Below, one piece after another: positions 11,701-26,100 of a stretch of 64,000 nt of DNA. Source of the stretch: Auanema rhodensis. Its lineage: Eukaryota > Nematoda > Chromadorea > Rhabditida > Rhabditidae. Numbering within the stretch: position 1 is the first letter of the stretch; each line of letters opens with the position of its first letter. The notes beneath the pieces were generated by a model. The model saw nothing but the letters and a program-made list of their open reading frames with translations. It searched no databases and had not been told where the DNA came from. The stretch covers positions 19,526,501 to 19,590,500 of the forward strand of contig OZ059896.1 in NCBI GenBank assembly GCA_964057225.1. Direction: 5' to 3'. The position numbers were made by a program, and so were the translations under genes.

Positions 11701-14392
11701 AACATTTTGACAAAAATTTTTTCGAAAAATTTCAAAATAATTTAGCAAAAAGTAGATGTTTTTAGATTCCATTTTTCAAGGCAAAGACGATGGACAATGT
11801 TATTCAACGAAAAAATTAATTCTTCAGGGTGAAAATCGAGGATATAAGTGTGAACTTATATCAGTTGATATATCGGTGCATTTTTAAGCTAGCGCAAATC
11901 TGATAACACAGATCGACGCAGCTTAAAAATCCGCATCGAATGCACTATACTACATTGAAAAACGCTTAATACAAAAATTAGTTATGATCGTTTGAAAAAT
12001 GATGCATTAGTGTATGTTGAGTTTCCATGTACACTCAACATTGCTTCCAAAAACATTTTGACAAAAATTTTTTCGAAAAATTTCTAAATAATTTAGCAAA
12101 AAGTAGATGTTTTTAGATTCTTTTTTTCAAGGCAAAGACGATGGACAATGTTATTCAACGAAAAAATTAATTCTTCAGGGTGAAAATCGAGGATATAAGT
12201 GTGAACTTATATCAGTTGATATCTCGGTGCATTTTTAAGCTAGCGCAAATCTGATAACACAGATCGACGCAGCTTAAAAATCCGCATCGAATGCACTATA
12301 CTACATTGAGAAACGCTTAATACAAAAATTAGTTATGATCGTTTGAAAAATGATGCATTAGTGTATGTTGAGTTTCCATGTACACTCAACATTGCTTCCA
12401 AAAACATTTTGACAAAAATTTTTTCGAAAAATTTCAAAATAATTTAGCAAAAAGTAGATGTTTTTAGATTCCTTTTTTCAAGGCAATGACGATGGACAAT
12501 GTTATTCAACGAAAAAATTAATTCTTCAGGGTGAAAATCGAAGATATAAGTGTGAACTTATATCAGTTGATATATCGGTGCATTTTTAAGCTAGCGCAAA
12601 TCTGATAACACAGATCGACGCAGCTTAAAAATCCGCATCGAATGCACTATACTACATTGAGAAACGCTTAATACAAAAATTAGTTATGATCGTTTGAAAA
12701 ATGATGCATTAGTGTATGTTGAGTTTCCATGTACACTCAACATTGCTTCCAAAAACATTTTGACAAAAATTTTTTCGAAAAATTTCTAGATAATTTAGCA
12801 AAAAGTAGATGTTTTTAAATTCTTTTTTTTAAGGCAAAGACGATGGACAATGTTATTCAACGAAAAAATTAATTCTTCAGGGTGAAAATCGAGGATATAA
12901 GTGTGAACTTATATCAGTTGATATCTCGGTGCATTTTTGAGCTAGCGAAAATCTGATAACACAGATCGACGCAGCTTAAAAATCCGCATCGAATGCACTA
13001 TACTACATTGAGAAACGCTTAATACAAAAATTAGTTATGATCGTTTGAAAAATGATGCATTAGTGTATGTTGAGTTTCCATGTACACTCAACATTGCTTC
13101 CAAAAACATTTTGACAAAAATTTTTTCAAAAAATTTCAAAATAATTTAGCAAAAAGTAGATGTTTTTAGATTTCTTTTTTCAAGGCAAAGACGATGGACA
13201 ATGTTATTCAACGAAAAAATTAATTCTTCAGGGTGAAAATCGAGGATATAAGTGTGAACTTATATCAGTTGATATCTCGGTGCATTTTTAAGCTAGCGCA
13301 AATCTGATAACACAGATCGACGCAGCTTAAAAATCCGCATCAAATGCACTATACTACATTGAGAAACGCTTAATACAAAAATTAGTTATGATCGTTTGAA
13401 AAATGATGCATTAGTGTATGTTGAGTTTCCATGTACACTCAACATTGCTTCCAAAAACATTTTGACAAAAATTTTTTCGAAAAATTTCTAAATAATTTAG
13501 CAAAAAGTAGATGTTTTTAGATTCTTTTTTTCAAGGCAAAGACGATGGACAATGTTATTCAACGAAAAAATTAATTCTTCAGGGTGAAAATCGAGGATAT
13601 AAGTGTGAACTTATATCAGTTGATATCTCGGTGCATTTTTAAGCTAGCGCAAATCTGATAACACAGATCGACGCAGCTTAAAAATCCGCATCGAATGCAC
13701 TTTACTACATTGAGAAACGCTCAATACAAGAATTAGTTATGATCGTTTGAAAAATGATGCATTAGTGTATGTTGAGTTTCCATGTACACTCAACATTGCT
13801 TCCAAAAACATTTTGACAAAAAATTTTTCGAAAAATTTCAAAATAATTTAGCAAAAAGTAGATGTTTTTAGATTCCTTTTTTCAAGGCAAAGACGATGGA
13901 CAATGTTATTCAACGAAAAAATTAATTCTTCAGGGTGAAAATCGAGGATATAAGTGTGAACTTATATCAGTTGATATATCGGTGCATTTTTAAGCTAGCG
14001 CAAATCTGATAACACAGATCGACGCAGCTTAAAAATCCGCATCGAATGCACTATACTACATTGAGAAACGCTTGATACAAAAATTAGTTATGATCGTTTG
14101 AAAAATGATGCATTAGTGTATGTTGAGTTTCCATGTACACTCAACATTGCTTCCAAAAACATTTTGACAAAAATTTTTTCGAAAAATTTCTAAATAATTT
14201 AGCAAAAAGTAGATGTTTTTAGATTCTTTTTTTCAAGGCAAAGACGATGGACAATGTTATTCAACGAAAAAATTAATTCTTCAGGGTGAAAATCGAGGAT
14301 ATAAGTGTGAACTTATATCAGTTGATATCTCGGTGCATTTTTAAGCTAGCGCAAATCTGATAACACAGATCGACGCAGCTTAAAAATCCGCA
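8776..14392 (+). repeat. 16-unit block duplicated from 703-6318
   Basis: Sixteen consecutive units repeat the class order of 703-6318 at a distance of 8073 bp (23 units). Rare alleles match in place: AAATAATTC (703/8776), G22A (1054/9128), G302/A311 (1756/9830), A12T/G40/A133 (2809/10883), T30/A187 (3511/11585), and T201 (4213/12287). I count roughly fifteen differences over 5.6 kb, mostly private to one copy: the +1 A in the unit at 8776, T43A at 9830, C15A at 10181, G24A at 11936, CGAAGAT at 12287, TTTAAGG at 12638, and CGCTCAA at 13691. To the left of 703 and to the right of 6318 the orders diverge. Confidence 0.92.
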
Positions 14393-16498
14393 TCGAATGC
14401 ACTATACTACATTGAGAAACGTTTAATACAAGAATTAGTTATGATCGTTTGAAAAATGATGCATTAGTGTATGTTGAGTTTCCATGTACACTCAACATTG
14501 CTTCCAAAAACATTTTGACAAAAATTTTTTCGAAAAATTTCAAAATAATTTAGCAAAAAGTAGATGTTTTTAGATTCCATTTTTCAAGGCAAAGACGATG
14601 GACAATGTTATTCAACGAAAAAACTAATTCTTCAGGGTGAAAATCGAGGATATAAGTGTGAACTTATATCAGTTGATATATCGGTGCATTTTTAAGCTAG
14701 CGCAAATCTGATAACACAGATCGACGCAGCTTAAAAATCCGCATCGAATGCACTATACTACATTGAGAAACGCTTAATACAAAAATTAGTTATGATCGTT
14801 TGAAAAATGATGCATTAGTGTATGTTGAGTTTCCATGTACACTCAACATTGCTTCCAAAAACATTTTGACAAAAATTTTTTCGAAAAATTTCTAAATAAT
14901 TTAGCAAAAAGTAGATGTTTTTAGATTCTTTTTTTCAAGGCAAAGACGATGGACAATGTTATTCAACGAAAAAATTAATTCTTCAGGGTGAAAATCGAGG
15001 ATATAAGTGTGAACTTATATCAGTTGATATCTCGGTGCATTTTTAAGCTAGCGCAAATCTGATAACACAGATCGACGCAGCTTAAAAATCCGCATCGAAT
15101 GCACTATACTACATTGAGAAACGCTTAATACAAAAATTAGTTATGATCGTTTGAAAAATGATGCATTAGTGTATGTTGAGTTTCCATGTACACTCAACAT
15201 TGCTTCCAAAAACATTTTGACAAAAATTTTTTCGAAAAATTTCAAAATAATTTAGCAAAAAGTAGATGTTTTTAGATTCCTTTTTTCAAGGCAATGACGA
15301 TGGACAATGTTATTCAACGAAAAAATTAATTCTTCAGGGTGAAAATCGAGGATATAAGTGTGAACTTATATCAGTTGATATATCGGTGCATTTTTAAGCT
15401 AGCGCAAATCTGATAACACAGATCGACGCAGCTTAAAAATCCGCATCGAATGCACTATACTACATTGAGAAACGCTTAATACAAAAATTAGTTATGATCG
15501 TTTGAAAAATGATGCATTAGTGTATGTTGAGTTTCCATGTACACTCAACATTGCTTCCAAAAACATTTTGACAAAAATTTTTTCGAAAAATTTCTAGATA
15601 ATTTAGCAAAAAGTAGATGTTTTTAAATTCTTTTTTTCAAGGCAAAGACGATGGACAATGTTATTCAACGAAAAAATTAATTCTTCAGGGTGAAAATCGA
15701 GGATATAAGTGTGAACTTATATCAGTTGATATATCGGTGCATTTTTAAGCTAGCGCAAATCTGATAACACAGATCGACGCAGCTTAAAAATCCGCATCGA
15801 ATGCACTATACTACATTGAGAAACGCTTGATACAAAAATTAGTTATGATCGTTTGAAAAATGATGCATTAGTGTATGTTGAGTTTCCATGTACACTCAAC
15901 ATTGCTTCCAAAAACATTTTGACAAAAATTTTTTCGAAAAATTTCTAAATAATTTAGCAAAAAGTAGATGTTTTTAGATTTTTTTTTTCAAGGCAAAGAC
16001 GATGGACAATGTTATTCAACGAAAAAATTAATTCTTCAGGGTGAAAATCGAGGATATAAGTGTGAACTTATATCAGTTGATATATCGGTGCATTTTTAAG
16101 CTAGCGCAAATCTGATAACACAGATCGACGCAGCTTAAAAATCCGCATCGAATGCACTATACTACATTGAGAAACGCTTGATACAAAAATTAGTTATGAT
16201 CGTTTGAAAAATGATGCATTAGTGTATGTTGAGTTTCCATGTACACTCAACATTGCTTCCAAAAACATTTTGACAAAAATTTTTTCGAAAAATTTCTAAA
16301 TAATTTAGCAAAAAGTAGATGTTTTTAGATTCTTTTTTTCAAGGCAAAGACGATGGACAATGTTATTCAACGAAAAAATTAATTCTTCAGGGTGAAAATC
16401 GAGGATATAAGTGTGAACTTATATCAGTTGATATCTCGGTGCATTTTTAAGCTAGCGCAAATCTGATAACACAGATCGACGCAGCTTAAAAATCCGCA
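14393..16498 (+). repeat. Second type of 6-unit repeat, copy 1 (2106 bp)
   Basis: Unit order: T30/G40 with A187 and ACTAATTC (u221-228 area); CTAAAT/C288; T201/A288; CTAGAT/A181/A288; G33 CTAAAT/A288; G33 CTAAAT/C288. It differs from the 4213-8424 type by lacking the A140, A3 and A12T units. The unit at 15797 has a longer uninterrupted T run at u183-192. Confidence 0.92.
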
Positions 16499-18604
16499 TC
16501 GAATGCACTATACTACATTGAGAAACGTTTAATACAAGAATTAGTTATGATCGTTTGAAAAATGATGCATTAGTGTATGTTGAGTTTCCATGTACACTCA
16601 ACATTGCTTCCAAAAACATTTTGACAAAAATTTTTTCGAAAAATTTCAAAATAATTTAGCAAAAAGTAGATGTTTTTAGATTCCATTTTTCAAGGCAAAG
16701 ACGATGGACAATGTTATTCAACGAAAAAACTAATTCTTCAGGGTGAAAATCGAGGATATAAGTGTGAACTTATATCAGTTGATATATCGGTGCATTTTTA
16801 AGCTAGCGCAAATCTGATAACACAGATCGACGCAGCTTAAAAATCCGCATCGAATGCACTATACTACATTGAGAAACGCTTAATACAAAAATTAGTTATG
16901 ATCGTTTGAAAAATGATGCATTAGTGTATGTTGAGTTTCCATGTACACTCAACATTGCTTCCAAAAACATTTTGACAAAAATTTTTTCGAAAAATTTCTA
17001 AATAATTTAGCAAAAAGTAGATGTTTTTAGATTCTTTTTTTCAAGGCAAAGACGATGGACAAAGTTATTCAACGAAAAAATTAATTCTTCAGGGTGAAAA
17101 TCGAGGATATAAGTGTGAACTTATATCAGTTGATATCTCGGTGCATTTTTAAGCTAGCGCAAATCTGATAACACAGATCGACGCAGCTTAAAAATCCGCA
17201 TCGAATGCACTATACTACATTGAGAAACGCTTAATACAAAAATTAGTTATGATCGTTTGAAAAATGATGCATTAGTGTATGTTGAGTTTCCATGTACACT
17301 CAACATTGCTTCCAAAAACATTTTGACAAAAATTTTTTCGAAAAATTTCAAAATAATTTAGCAAAAAGTAGATGTTTTTAGATTCCTTTTTTCAAGGCAA
17401 TGACGATGGACAATGTTATTCAACGAAAAAATTAATTCTTCAGGGTGAAAATCGAGGATATAAGTGTGAACTTATATCAGTTGATATATCGGTGCATTTT
17501 TAAGCTAGCGCAAATCTGATAACACAGATCGACGCAGCTTAAAAATCCGCATCGAATGCACTATACTACATTGAGAAACGCTTAATACAAAAATTAGTTA
17601 TGATCGTTTGAAAAATGATGCATTAGTGTATGTTGAGTTTCCATGTACACTCAACATTGCTTCCAAAAACATTTTGACAAAAATTTTTTCGAAAAATTTC
17701 TAGATAATTTAGCAAAAAGTAGATGTTTTTAAATTCTTTTTTTCAAGGCAAAGACGATGGACAATGTTATTCAACGAAAAAATTAATTCTTCAGGGTGAA
17801 AATCGAGGATATAAGTGTGAACTTATATCAGTTGATATATCGGTGCATTTTTAAGCTAGCGCAAATCTGATAACACAGATCGACGCAGCTTAAAAATCCG
17901 CATCGAATGCACTATACTACATTGAGAAACGCTTGATACAAAAATTAGTTATGATCGTTTGAAAAATGATGCATTAGTGTATGTTGAGTTTCCATGTACA
18001 CTCAACATTGCTTCCAAAAACATTTTGACAAAAATTTTTTCGAAAAATTTCTAAATAATTTAGCAAAAAGTAGATGTTTTTAGATTCTTTTTTTCAAGGC
18101 AAAGACGATGGACAATGTTATTCAACGAAAAAATTAATTCTTCAGGGTGAAAATCGAGGATATAAGTGTGAACTTATATCAGTTGATATATCGGTGCATT
18201 TTTAAGCTAGCGCAAATCTGATAACACAGATCGACGCAGCTTAAAAATCCGCATCGAATGCACTATACTACATTGAGAAACGCTTGATACAAAAATTAGT
18301 TATGATCGTTTGAAAAATGATGCATTAGTGTATGTTGAGTTTCCATGTACACTCAACATTGCTTCCAAAAACATTTTGACAAAAATTTTTTCGAAAAATT
18401 TCTAAATAATTTAGCAAAAAGTAGATGTTTTTAGATTCTTTTTTTCAAGGCAAAGACGATGGACAATGTTATTCAACGAAAAAATTAATTCTTCAGGGTG
18501 AAAATCGAGGATATAAGTGTGAACTTATATCAGTTGATATCTCGGTGCATTTTTAAGCTAGCGCAAATCTGATAACACAGATCGACGCAGCTTAAAAATC
18601 CGCA
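16499..18604 (+). repeat. Second type of 6-unit repeat, copy 2 (2106 bp)
   Basis: Tandem copy of 14393-16498 with the same six classes in the same order. The only differences noted are GACAAAGTTATT (u209-220 area) in the unit at 16850 and the normal TTCTTT in the unit at 17903. Confidence 0.92.
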
Positions 18605-19657
18605 TCGAATGCACTATACTACATTGAGAAACGTTTAATACAAGAATTAGTTATGATCGTTTGAAAAATGATGCATTAGTGTATGTTGAGTTTCCATGTA
18701 CACTCAACATTGCTTCCAAAAACATTTTGACAAAAATTTTTTCGAAAAATTTCTAGATAATTTAGCAAAAAGTAGATGTTTTTAAATTCTTTTTTTCAAG
18801 GCAAAGACGATGGACAATGTTATTCAACGAAAAAATTAATTCTTCAGGGTGAAAATCGAGGATATAAGTGTGAACTTATATCAGTTGATATATCGGTGCA
18901 TTTTTAAGCTAGCGCAAATCTGATAACACAGATCGACGCAGCTTAAAAATCCGCATCGAATGCACTATACTACATTGAGAAACGCTTGATACAAAAATTA
19001 GTTATGATCGTTTGAAAAATGATGCATTAGTGTATGTTGAGTTTCCATGTACACTCAACATTGCTTCCAAAAACATTTTGACAAAAATTTTTTCGAAAAA
19101 TTTCTAAATAATTTAGCAAAAAGTAGATGTTTTTAGATTCTTTTTTTCAAGGCAAAGACGATGGACAATGTTATTCAACGAAAAAATTAATTCTTCAGGG
19201 TGAAAATCGAGGATATAAGTGTGAACTTATATCAGTTGATATATCGGTGCATTTTTAAGCTAGCGCAAATCTGATAACACAGATCGACGCAGCTTAAAAA
19301 TCCGCATCGAATGCACTATACTACATTGAGAAACGCTTGATACAAAAATTAGTTATGATCGTTTGAAAAATGATGCATTAGTGTATGTTGAGTTTCCATG
19401 TACACTCAACATTGCTTCCAAAAACATTTTGACAAAAATTTTTTCGAAAAATTTCTAAATAATTTAGCAAAAAGTAGATGTTTTTAGATTCTTTTTTTCA
19501 AGGCAAAGACGATGGACAATGTTATTCAACGAAAAAATTAATTCTTCAGGGTGAAAATCGAGGATATAAGTGTGAACTTATATCAGTTGATATCTCGGTG
19601 CATTTTTAAGCTAGCGCAAATCTGATAACACAGATCGACGCAGCTTAAAAATCCGCA
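18605..19657 (+). repeat. 3-unit form of the 6-unit repeat, with a hybrid first unit
   Basis: The unit at 18605 opens like unit 1 of the 6-unit repeat (T30, G40) but ends like unit 4 (CTAGAT, A181, A288). It is followed by the usual units 5 and 6 (G33/A288, then G33/C288). This is what an unequal exchange between units 1 and 4 would leave: three units lost and a join somewhere between u40 and u150. The hybrid type recurs at 20360 and 21764. Confidence 0.85.
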
Positions 19658-21061
19658 TCGAATGCACTATACTACATTGAGAAACGTTTAATACAAGAAT
19701 TAGTTATGATCGTTTGAAAAATGATGCATTAGTGTATGTTGAGTTTCCATGTACACTCAACATTGCTTCCAAAAACATTTTGACAAAAATTTTTTCGAAA
19801 AATTTCAAAATAATTTAGCAAAAAGTAGATGTTTTTAGATTCCATTTTTCAAGGCAAAAACGATGGACAATGTTATTCAACGAAAAAACTAATTCTTCAG
19901 GGTGAAAATCGAGGATATAAGTGTGAACTTATATCAGTTGATATATCGGTGCATTTTTAAGCTAGCGCAAATCTGATAACACAGATCGACGCAGCTTAAA
20001 AATCCGCATCGAATGCACTATACTACATTGAGAAACGCTTAATACAAAAATTAGTTATGATCGTTTGAAAAATGATGCATTAGTGTATGTTGAGTTTCCA
20101 TGTACACTCAACATTGCTTCCAAAAACATTTTGACAAAAATTTTTTCGAAAAATTTCTAAATAATTTAGCAAAAAGTAGATGTTTTTAGATTCTTTTTTT
20201 CAAGGCAAAGACGATGGACAATGTTATTCAACGAAAAAATTAATTCTTCAGGGTGAAAATCGAGGATATAAGTGTGAACTTATATCAGTTGATATATCGG
20301 TGCATTTTTAAGCTAGCGCAAATCTGATAACACAGATCGACGCAGCTTAAAAATCCGCATCGAATGCACTATACTACATTGAGAAACGTTTAATACAAGA
20401 ATTAGTTATGATCGTTTGAAAAATGATGCATTAGTGTATGTTGAGTTTCCATGTACACTCAACATTGCTTCCAAAAACATTTTGACAAAAATTTTTTCGA
20501 AAAATTTCTAGATAATTTAGCAAAAAGTAGATGTTTTTAAATTCTTTTTTTCAAGGCAAAGACGATGGACAATGTTATTCAACGAAAAAATTAATTCTTC
20601 AGGGTGAAAATCGAGGATATAAGTGTGAACTTATATCAGTTGATATATCGGTGCATTTTTAAGCTAGCGCAAATCTGATAACACAGATCGACGCAGCTTA
20701 AAAATCCGCATCGAATGCACTATACTACATTGAGAAACGCTTGATACAAAAATTAGTTATGATCGTTTGAAAAATGATGCATTAGTGTATGTTGAGTTTC
20801 CATGTACACTCAACATTGCTTCCAAAAACATTTTGACAAAAATTTTTTCGAAAAATTTCTAAATAATTTAGCAAAAAGTAGATGTTTTTAGATTCTTTTT
20901 TTCAAGGCAAAGACGATGGACAATGTTATTCAACGAAAAAATTAATTCTTCAGGGTGAAAATCGAGGATATAAGTGTGAACTTATATCAGTTGATATCTC
21001 GGTGCATTTTTAAGCTAGCGCAAATCTGATAACACAGATCGACGCAGCTTAAAAATCCGCA
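19658..21061 (+). repeat. 4-unit repeat, copy 1 (1404 bp)
   Basis: Unit order: T30/G40 with A187, A202 and ACTAATTC; CTAAAT/A288; hybrid T30+CTAGAT/A181; G33 CTAAAT/C288. The second unit lacks G33 but has A288, so it may itself be a hybrid of units 2 and 5 of the parental 6-unit repeat. Confidence 0.9.
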
Positions 21062-22465
21062 TCGAATGCACTATACTACATTGAGAAACGTTTAATACAA
21101 GAATTAGTTATGATCGTTTGAAAAATGATGCATTAGTGTATGTTGAGTTTCCATGTACACTCAACATTGCTTCCAAAAACATTTTGACAAAAATTTTTTC
21201 GAAAAATTTCAAAATAATTTAGCAAAAAGTAGATGTTTTTAGATTCCATTTTTCAAGGCAAAAACGATGGACAATGTTATTCAACGAAAAAACTAATTCT
21301 TCAGGGTGAAAATCGAGGATATAAGTGTGAACTTATATCAGTTGATATATCGGTGCATTTTTAAGCTAGCGCAAATCTGATAACACAGATCGACGCAGCT
21401 TAAAAATCCGCATCGAATGCACTATACTACATTGAGAAACGCTTAATACAAAAATTAGTTATGATCGTTTGAAAAATGATGCATTAGTGTATGTTGAGTT
21501 TCCATGTACACTCAACATTGCTTCCAAAAACATTTTGACAAAAATTTTTTCGAAAAATTTCTAAATAATTTAGCAAAAAGTAGATGTTTTTAGATTCTTT
21601 TTTTCAAGGCAAAGACGATGGACAATGTTATTCAACGAAAAAATTAATTCTTCAGGGTGAAAATCGAGGATATAAGTGTGAACTTATATCAGTTGATATA
21701 TCGGTGCATTTTTAAGCTAGCGCAAATCTGATAACACAGATCGACGCAGCTTAAAAATCCGCATCGAATGCACTATACTACATTGAGAAACGTTTAATAC
21801 AAGAATTAGTTATGATCGTTTGAAAAATGATGCATTAGTGTATGTTGAGTTTCCATGTACACTCAACATTGCTTCCAAAAACATTTTGACAAAAATTTTT
21901 TCGAAAAATTTCTAGATAATTTAGCAAAAAGTAGATGTTTTTAAATTCTTTTTTTCAAGGCAAAGACGATGGACAATGTTATTCAACGAAAAAATTAATT
22001 CTTCAGGGTGAAAATCGAGGATATAAGTGTGAACTTATATCAGTTGATATATCGGTGCATTTTTAAGCTAGCGCAAATCTGATAACACAGATCGACGCAG
22101 CTTAAAAATCCGCATCGAATGCACTATACTACATTGAGAAACGCTTGATACAAAAATTAGTTATGATCGTTTGAAAAATGATGCATTAGTGTATGTTGAG
22201 TTTCCATGTACACTCAACATTGCTTCCAAAAACATTTTGACAAAAATTTTTTCGAAAAATTTCTAAATAATTTAGCAAAAAGTAGATGTTTTTAGATTCT
22301 TTTTTTCAAGGCAAAGACGATGGACAATGTTATTCAACGAAAAAATTAATTCTTCAGGGTGAAAATCGAGGATATAAGTGTGAACTTATATCAGTTGATA
22401 TCTCGGTGCATTTTTAAGCTAGCGCAAATCTGATAACACAGATCGACGCAGCTTAAAAATCCGCA
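21062..22465 (+). repeat. 4-unit repeat, copy 2 (1404 bp)
   Basis: Direct tandem copy of 19658-21061. Even the G202A allele of the first unit is shared, and I noticed no difference between the two copies, so this is among the youngest duplications in the window. Confidence 0.9.
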
Positions 22466-23167
22466 TCGAATGCACTATACTACATTGAGAAACGTTTAAT
22501 ACAAGAATTAGTTATGATCGTTTGAAAAATGATGCATTAGTGTATGTTGAGTTTCCATGTACACTCAACATTGCTTCCAAAAACATTTTGACAAAAATTT
22601 TTTCGAAAAATTTCAAAATAATTTAGCAAAAAGTAGATGTTTTTAGATTTCATTTTTCAAGGCAAAGACGATGGACAATGTTATTCAACGAAAAAATTAA
22701 TTCTTCAGGGTGAAAATCGAGGATATAATTGTGAACTTATATCAGTTGATATATCGGTGCATTTTTAAGCTAGCGCAAATCTGATAACACAGATCGACGC
22801 AGCTTAAAAATCCGCATCGAATGCACTATACTACATTGAGAAACGCTTAATACAAAAATTAGTTATGATCGTTTGAAAAATGATGCATTAGTGTATGTTG
22901 AGTTTCCATGTACACTCAACATTGCTTCCAAAAACATTTTGACAAAAATTTTTTCGAAAAATTTCTAAATAATTTAGCAAAAAGTAGATGTTTTTAGATT
23001 CTTTTTTTCAAGGCAAAGACGATGGACAATGTTATTCAACGAAAAAATTAATTCTTCAGGGTGAAAATCGAGGATATAAGTGTGAACTTATATCAGTTGA
23101 TATCTCGGTGCATTTTTAAGCTAGCGCAAATCTGATAACACAGATCGACGCAGCTTAAAAATCCGCA
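22466..23167 (+). repeat. Two transition units
   Basis: The unit at 22466 is a T30/G40/A187 unit with T185 and a private G264T that breaks dyad II. The unit at 22817 is CTAAAT/C288. It is the last T30 unit, and the G33 class ends just upstream; neither allele appears further right. Confidence 0.8.
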
Positions 23168-26100
23168 TCGAATGCACTATACTACATTGAGAAACGCTTA
23201 ATACAAAAATTAGTTATGATCGTTTGAAAAATGATGCATTAGTGTATGTTGAGTTTCCATGTACACTCAACATTGCTTCCAAAAACATTTTGACAAAAAT
23301 TTTTTCGAAAAATTTCAAAATAATTTAGCAAAAAGTAGATGTTTTTAGATTCCTTTTTTCAAGGCAATGACGATGGACAATGTTATTCAACGAAAAAATT
23401 AATTCTTCAGGGTGAAAATCGAGGATATAAGTGTGAACTTATATCAGTTGATATATCGGTGCATTTTTAAGCTAGCGCAAATCTGATAACACAGATCGAC
23501 GCAGCTTAAAAATCCGCATCGAATGCACTATACTACATTGAGAAACGCTTAATACAAAAATTAGTTATGATCGTTTGAAAAATGATGCATTAGTGTATGT
23601 TGAGTTTCCATGTACACTCAACATTGCTTCCAAAAACATTTTGACAAAAATTTTTTCGAAAAATTTCTAGATAATTTAGCAAAAAGTAGATGTTTTTAAA
23701 TTCTTTTTTTCAAGGCAAAGACGATGGACAATGTTATTCAACGAAAAAATTAATTCTTCAGGGTGAAAATCGAGGATATAAGTGTGAACTTATATCAGTT
23801 GATATCTCGGTGCATTTTTAAGCTAGCGCAAATCTGATAACACAGATCGACGCAGCTTAAAAATCCGCATCGAATGCACTATACTACATTGAGAAACGCT
23901 TAATACAAAAATTAGTTATGATCGTTTGAAAAATGATGCATTAGTGTATGTTGAGTTTCCATGTACACTCAACATTGCTTCCAAAAACATTTTGACAAAA
24001 ATTTTTTCGAAAAATTTCAAAATAATTTAGCAAAAAGTAGATGTTTTTAGATTCCTTTTTTCAAGGCAAAGACGATGGACAATGTTATTCAACGAAAAAA
24101 TTAATTCTTCAGGGTGAAAATCGAGGATATAAGTGTGAACTTATATCAGTTGATATCTCGGTGCATTTTTAAGCTAGCGCAAATCTGATAACACAGATCG
24201 ACGCAGCTTAAAAATCCGCATCGAATGCACTATACTACATTGAGGAACGCTTAATACAAGAATTAGTTATGATCGTTTGAAAAATGATGCATTAGTGTAT
24301 GTTGAGTTTCCATGTACACTCAACATTGCTTCCAAAAACATTTTGACAAAAAATTTTTCGAAAAATTTCAAAATAATTTAGCAAAAAGTAGATGTTTTTA
24401 GATTCCTTTTTTCAAGGCAAAGACGATGGACAATGTTATTCAACGAAAAAATTAATTCTTCAGGGTGAAAATCGAGGATATAAGTGTGAACTTATATCAG
24501 TTGATATATCGGTGCATTTTTAAGCTAGCGCAAATCTGATAACACAGATCGACGCAGCTTAAAAATCCGCATCGAATGCACTATACTACATTGAGAAACG
24601 CTTAATACAAAAATTAGTTATGATCGTTTGAAAAATGATGCATTAGTGTATGTTGAGTTTCCATGTACACTCAACATTGCTTCCAAAAACATTTTGACAA
24701 AAATTTTTTCGAAAAATTTCAAAATAATTTAGCAAAAAGTAGATGTTTTTAGATTCCTTTTTTCAAGGCAATGACGATGGACAATGTTATTCAACGAAAA
24801 AATTAATTCTTCAGGGTGAAAATCGAGGATATAAGTGTGAACTTATATCAGTTGATATATCGGTGCATTTTTAAGCTAGCGCAAATCTGATAACACAGAT
24901 CGACGCAGCTTAAAAATCCGCATCGAATGCACTATACTACATTGAGAAACGCTTAATACAAAAATTAGTTATGATCGTTTGAAAAATGATGCATTAGTGT
25001 ATGTTGAGTTTCCATGTACACTCAACATTGCTTCCAAAAACATTTTGACAAAAATTTTTTCGAAAAATTTCTAGATAATTTAGCAAAAAGTAGATGTTTT
25101 TAAATTCTTTTTTTCAAGGCAAAGACGATGGACAATGTTATTCAACGAAAAAATTAATTCTTCAGGGTGAAAATCGAGGATATAAGTGTGAACTTATATC
25201 AGTTGATATCTCGGTGCATTTTTAAGCTAGCGCAAATCTGATAACACAGATCGACGCAGCTTAAAAATCCGCATCGAATGCACTATACTACATTGAGAAA
25301 CGCTTAATACAAAAATTAGTTATGATCGTTTGAAAAATGATGCATTAGTGTATGTTGAGTTTCCATGTACACTCAACATTGCTTCCAAAAACATTTTGAC
25401 AAAAATTTTTTCGAAAAATTTCTAGATAATTTAGCAAAAAGTAGATGTTTTTAAATTCTTTTTTTCAAGGCAAAGACGATGGACAATGTTATTCAACGAA
25501 AAAATTAATTCTTCAGGGTGAAAATCGAGGATATAAGTGTGAACTTATATCAGTTGATATCTCGGTGCATTTTTAAGCTAGCGCAAATCTGATAACACAG
25601 ATCGACGCAGCTTAAAAATCCGCATCGAATGCACTATACTACATTGAGAAACGCTTAATACAAAAATTAGTTATGATCGTTTGAAAAATGATGCATTAGT
25701 GTATGTTGAGTTTCCATGTACACTCAACATTGCTTCCAAAAACATTTTGACAAAAATTTTTTCGAAAAATTTCAAAATAATTTAGCAAAAAGTAGATGTT
25801 TTTAGATTCCTTTTTTCAAGGCAAAGACGATGGACAATGTTATTCAACGAAAAAATTAATTCTTCAGGGTGAAAATCGAGGATATAAGTGTGAACTTATA
25901 TCAGTTGATATCTCGGTGCATTTTTAAGCTAGCGCAAATCTGATAACACAGATCGACGCAGCTTAAAAATCCGCATCGAATGCACTATACTACATTGAGA
26001 AACGCTTAATACAAAAATTAGTTATGATCGTTTGAAAAATGATGCATTAGTGTATGTTGAGTTTCCATGTACACTCAACATTGCTTCCAAAAACATTTTG

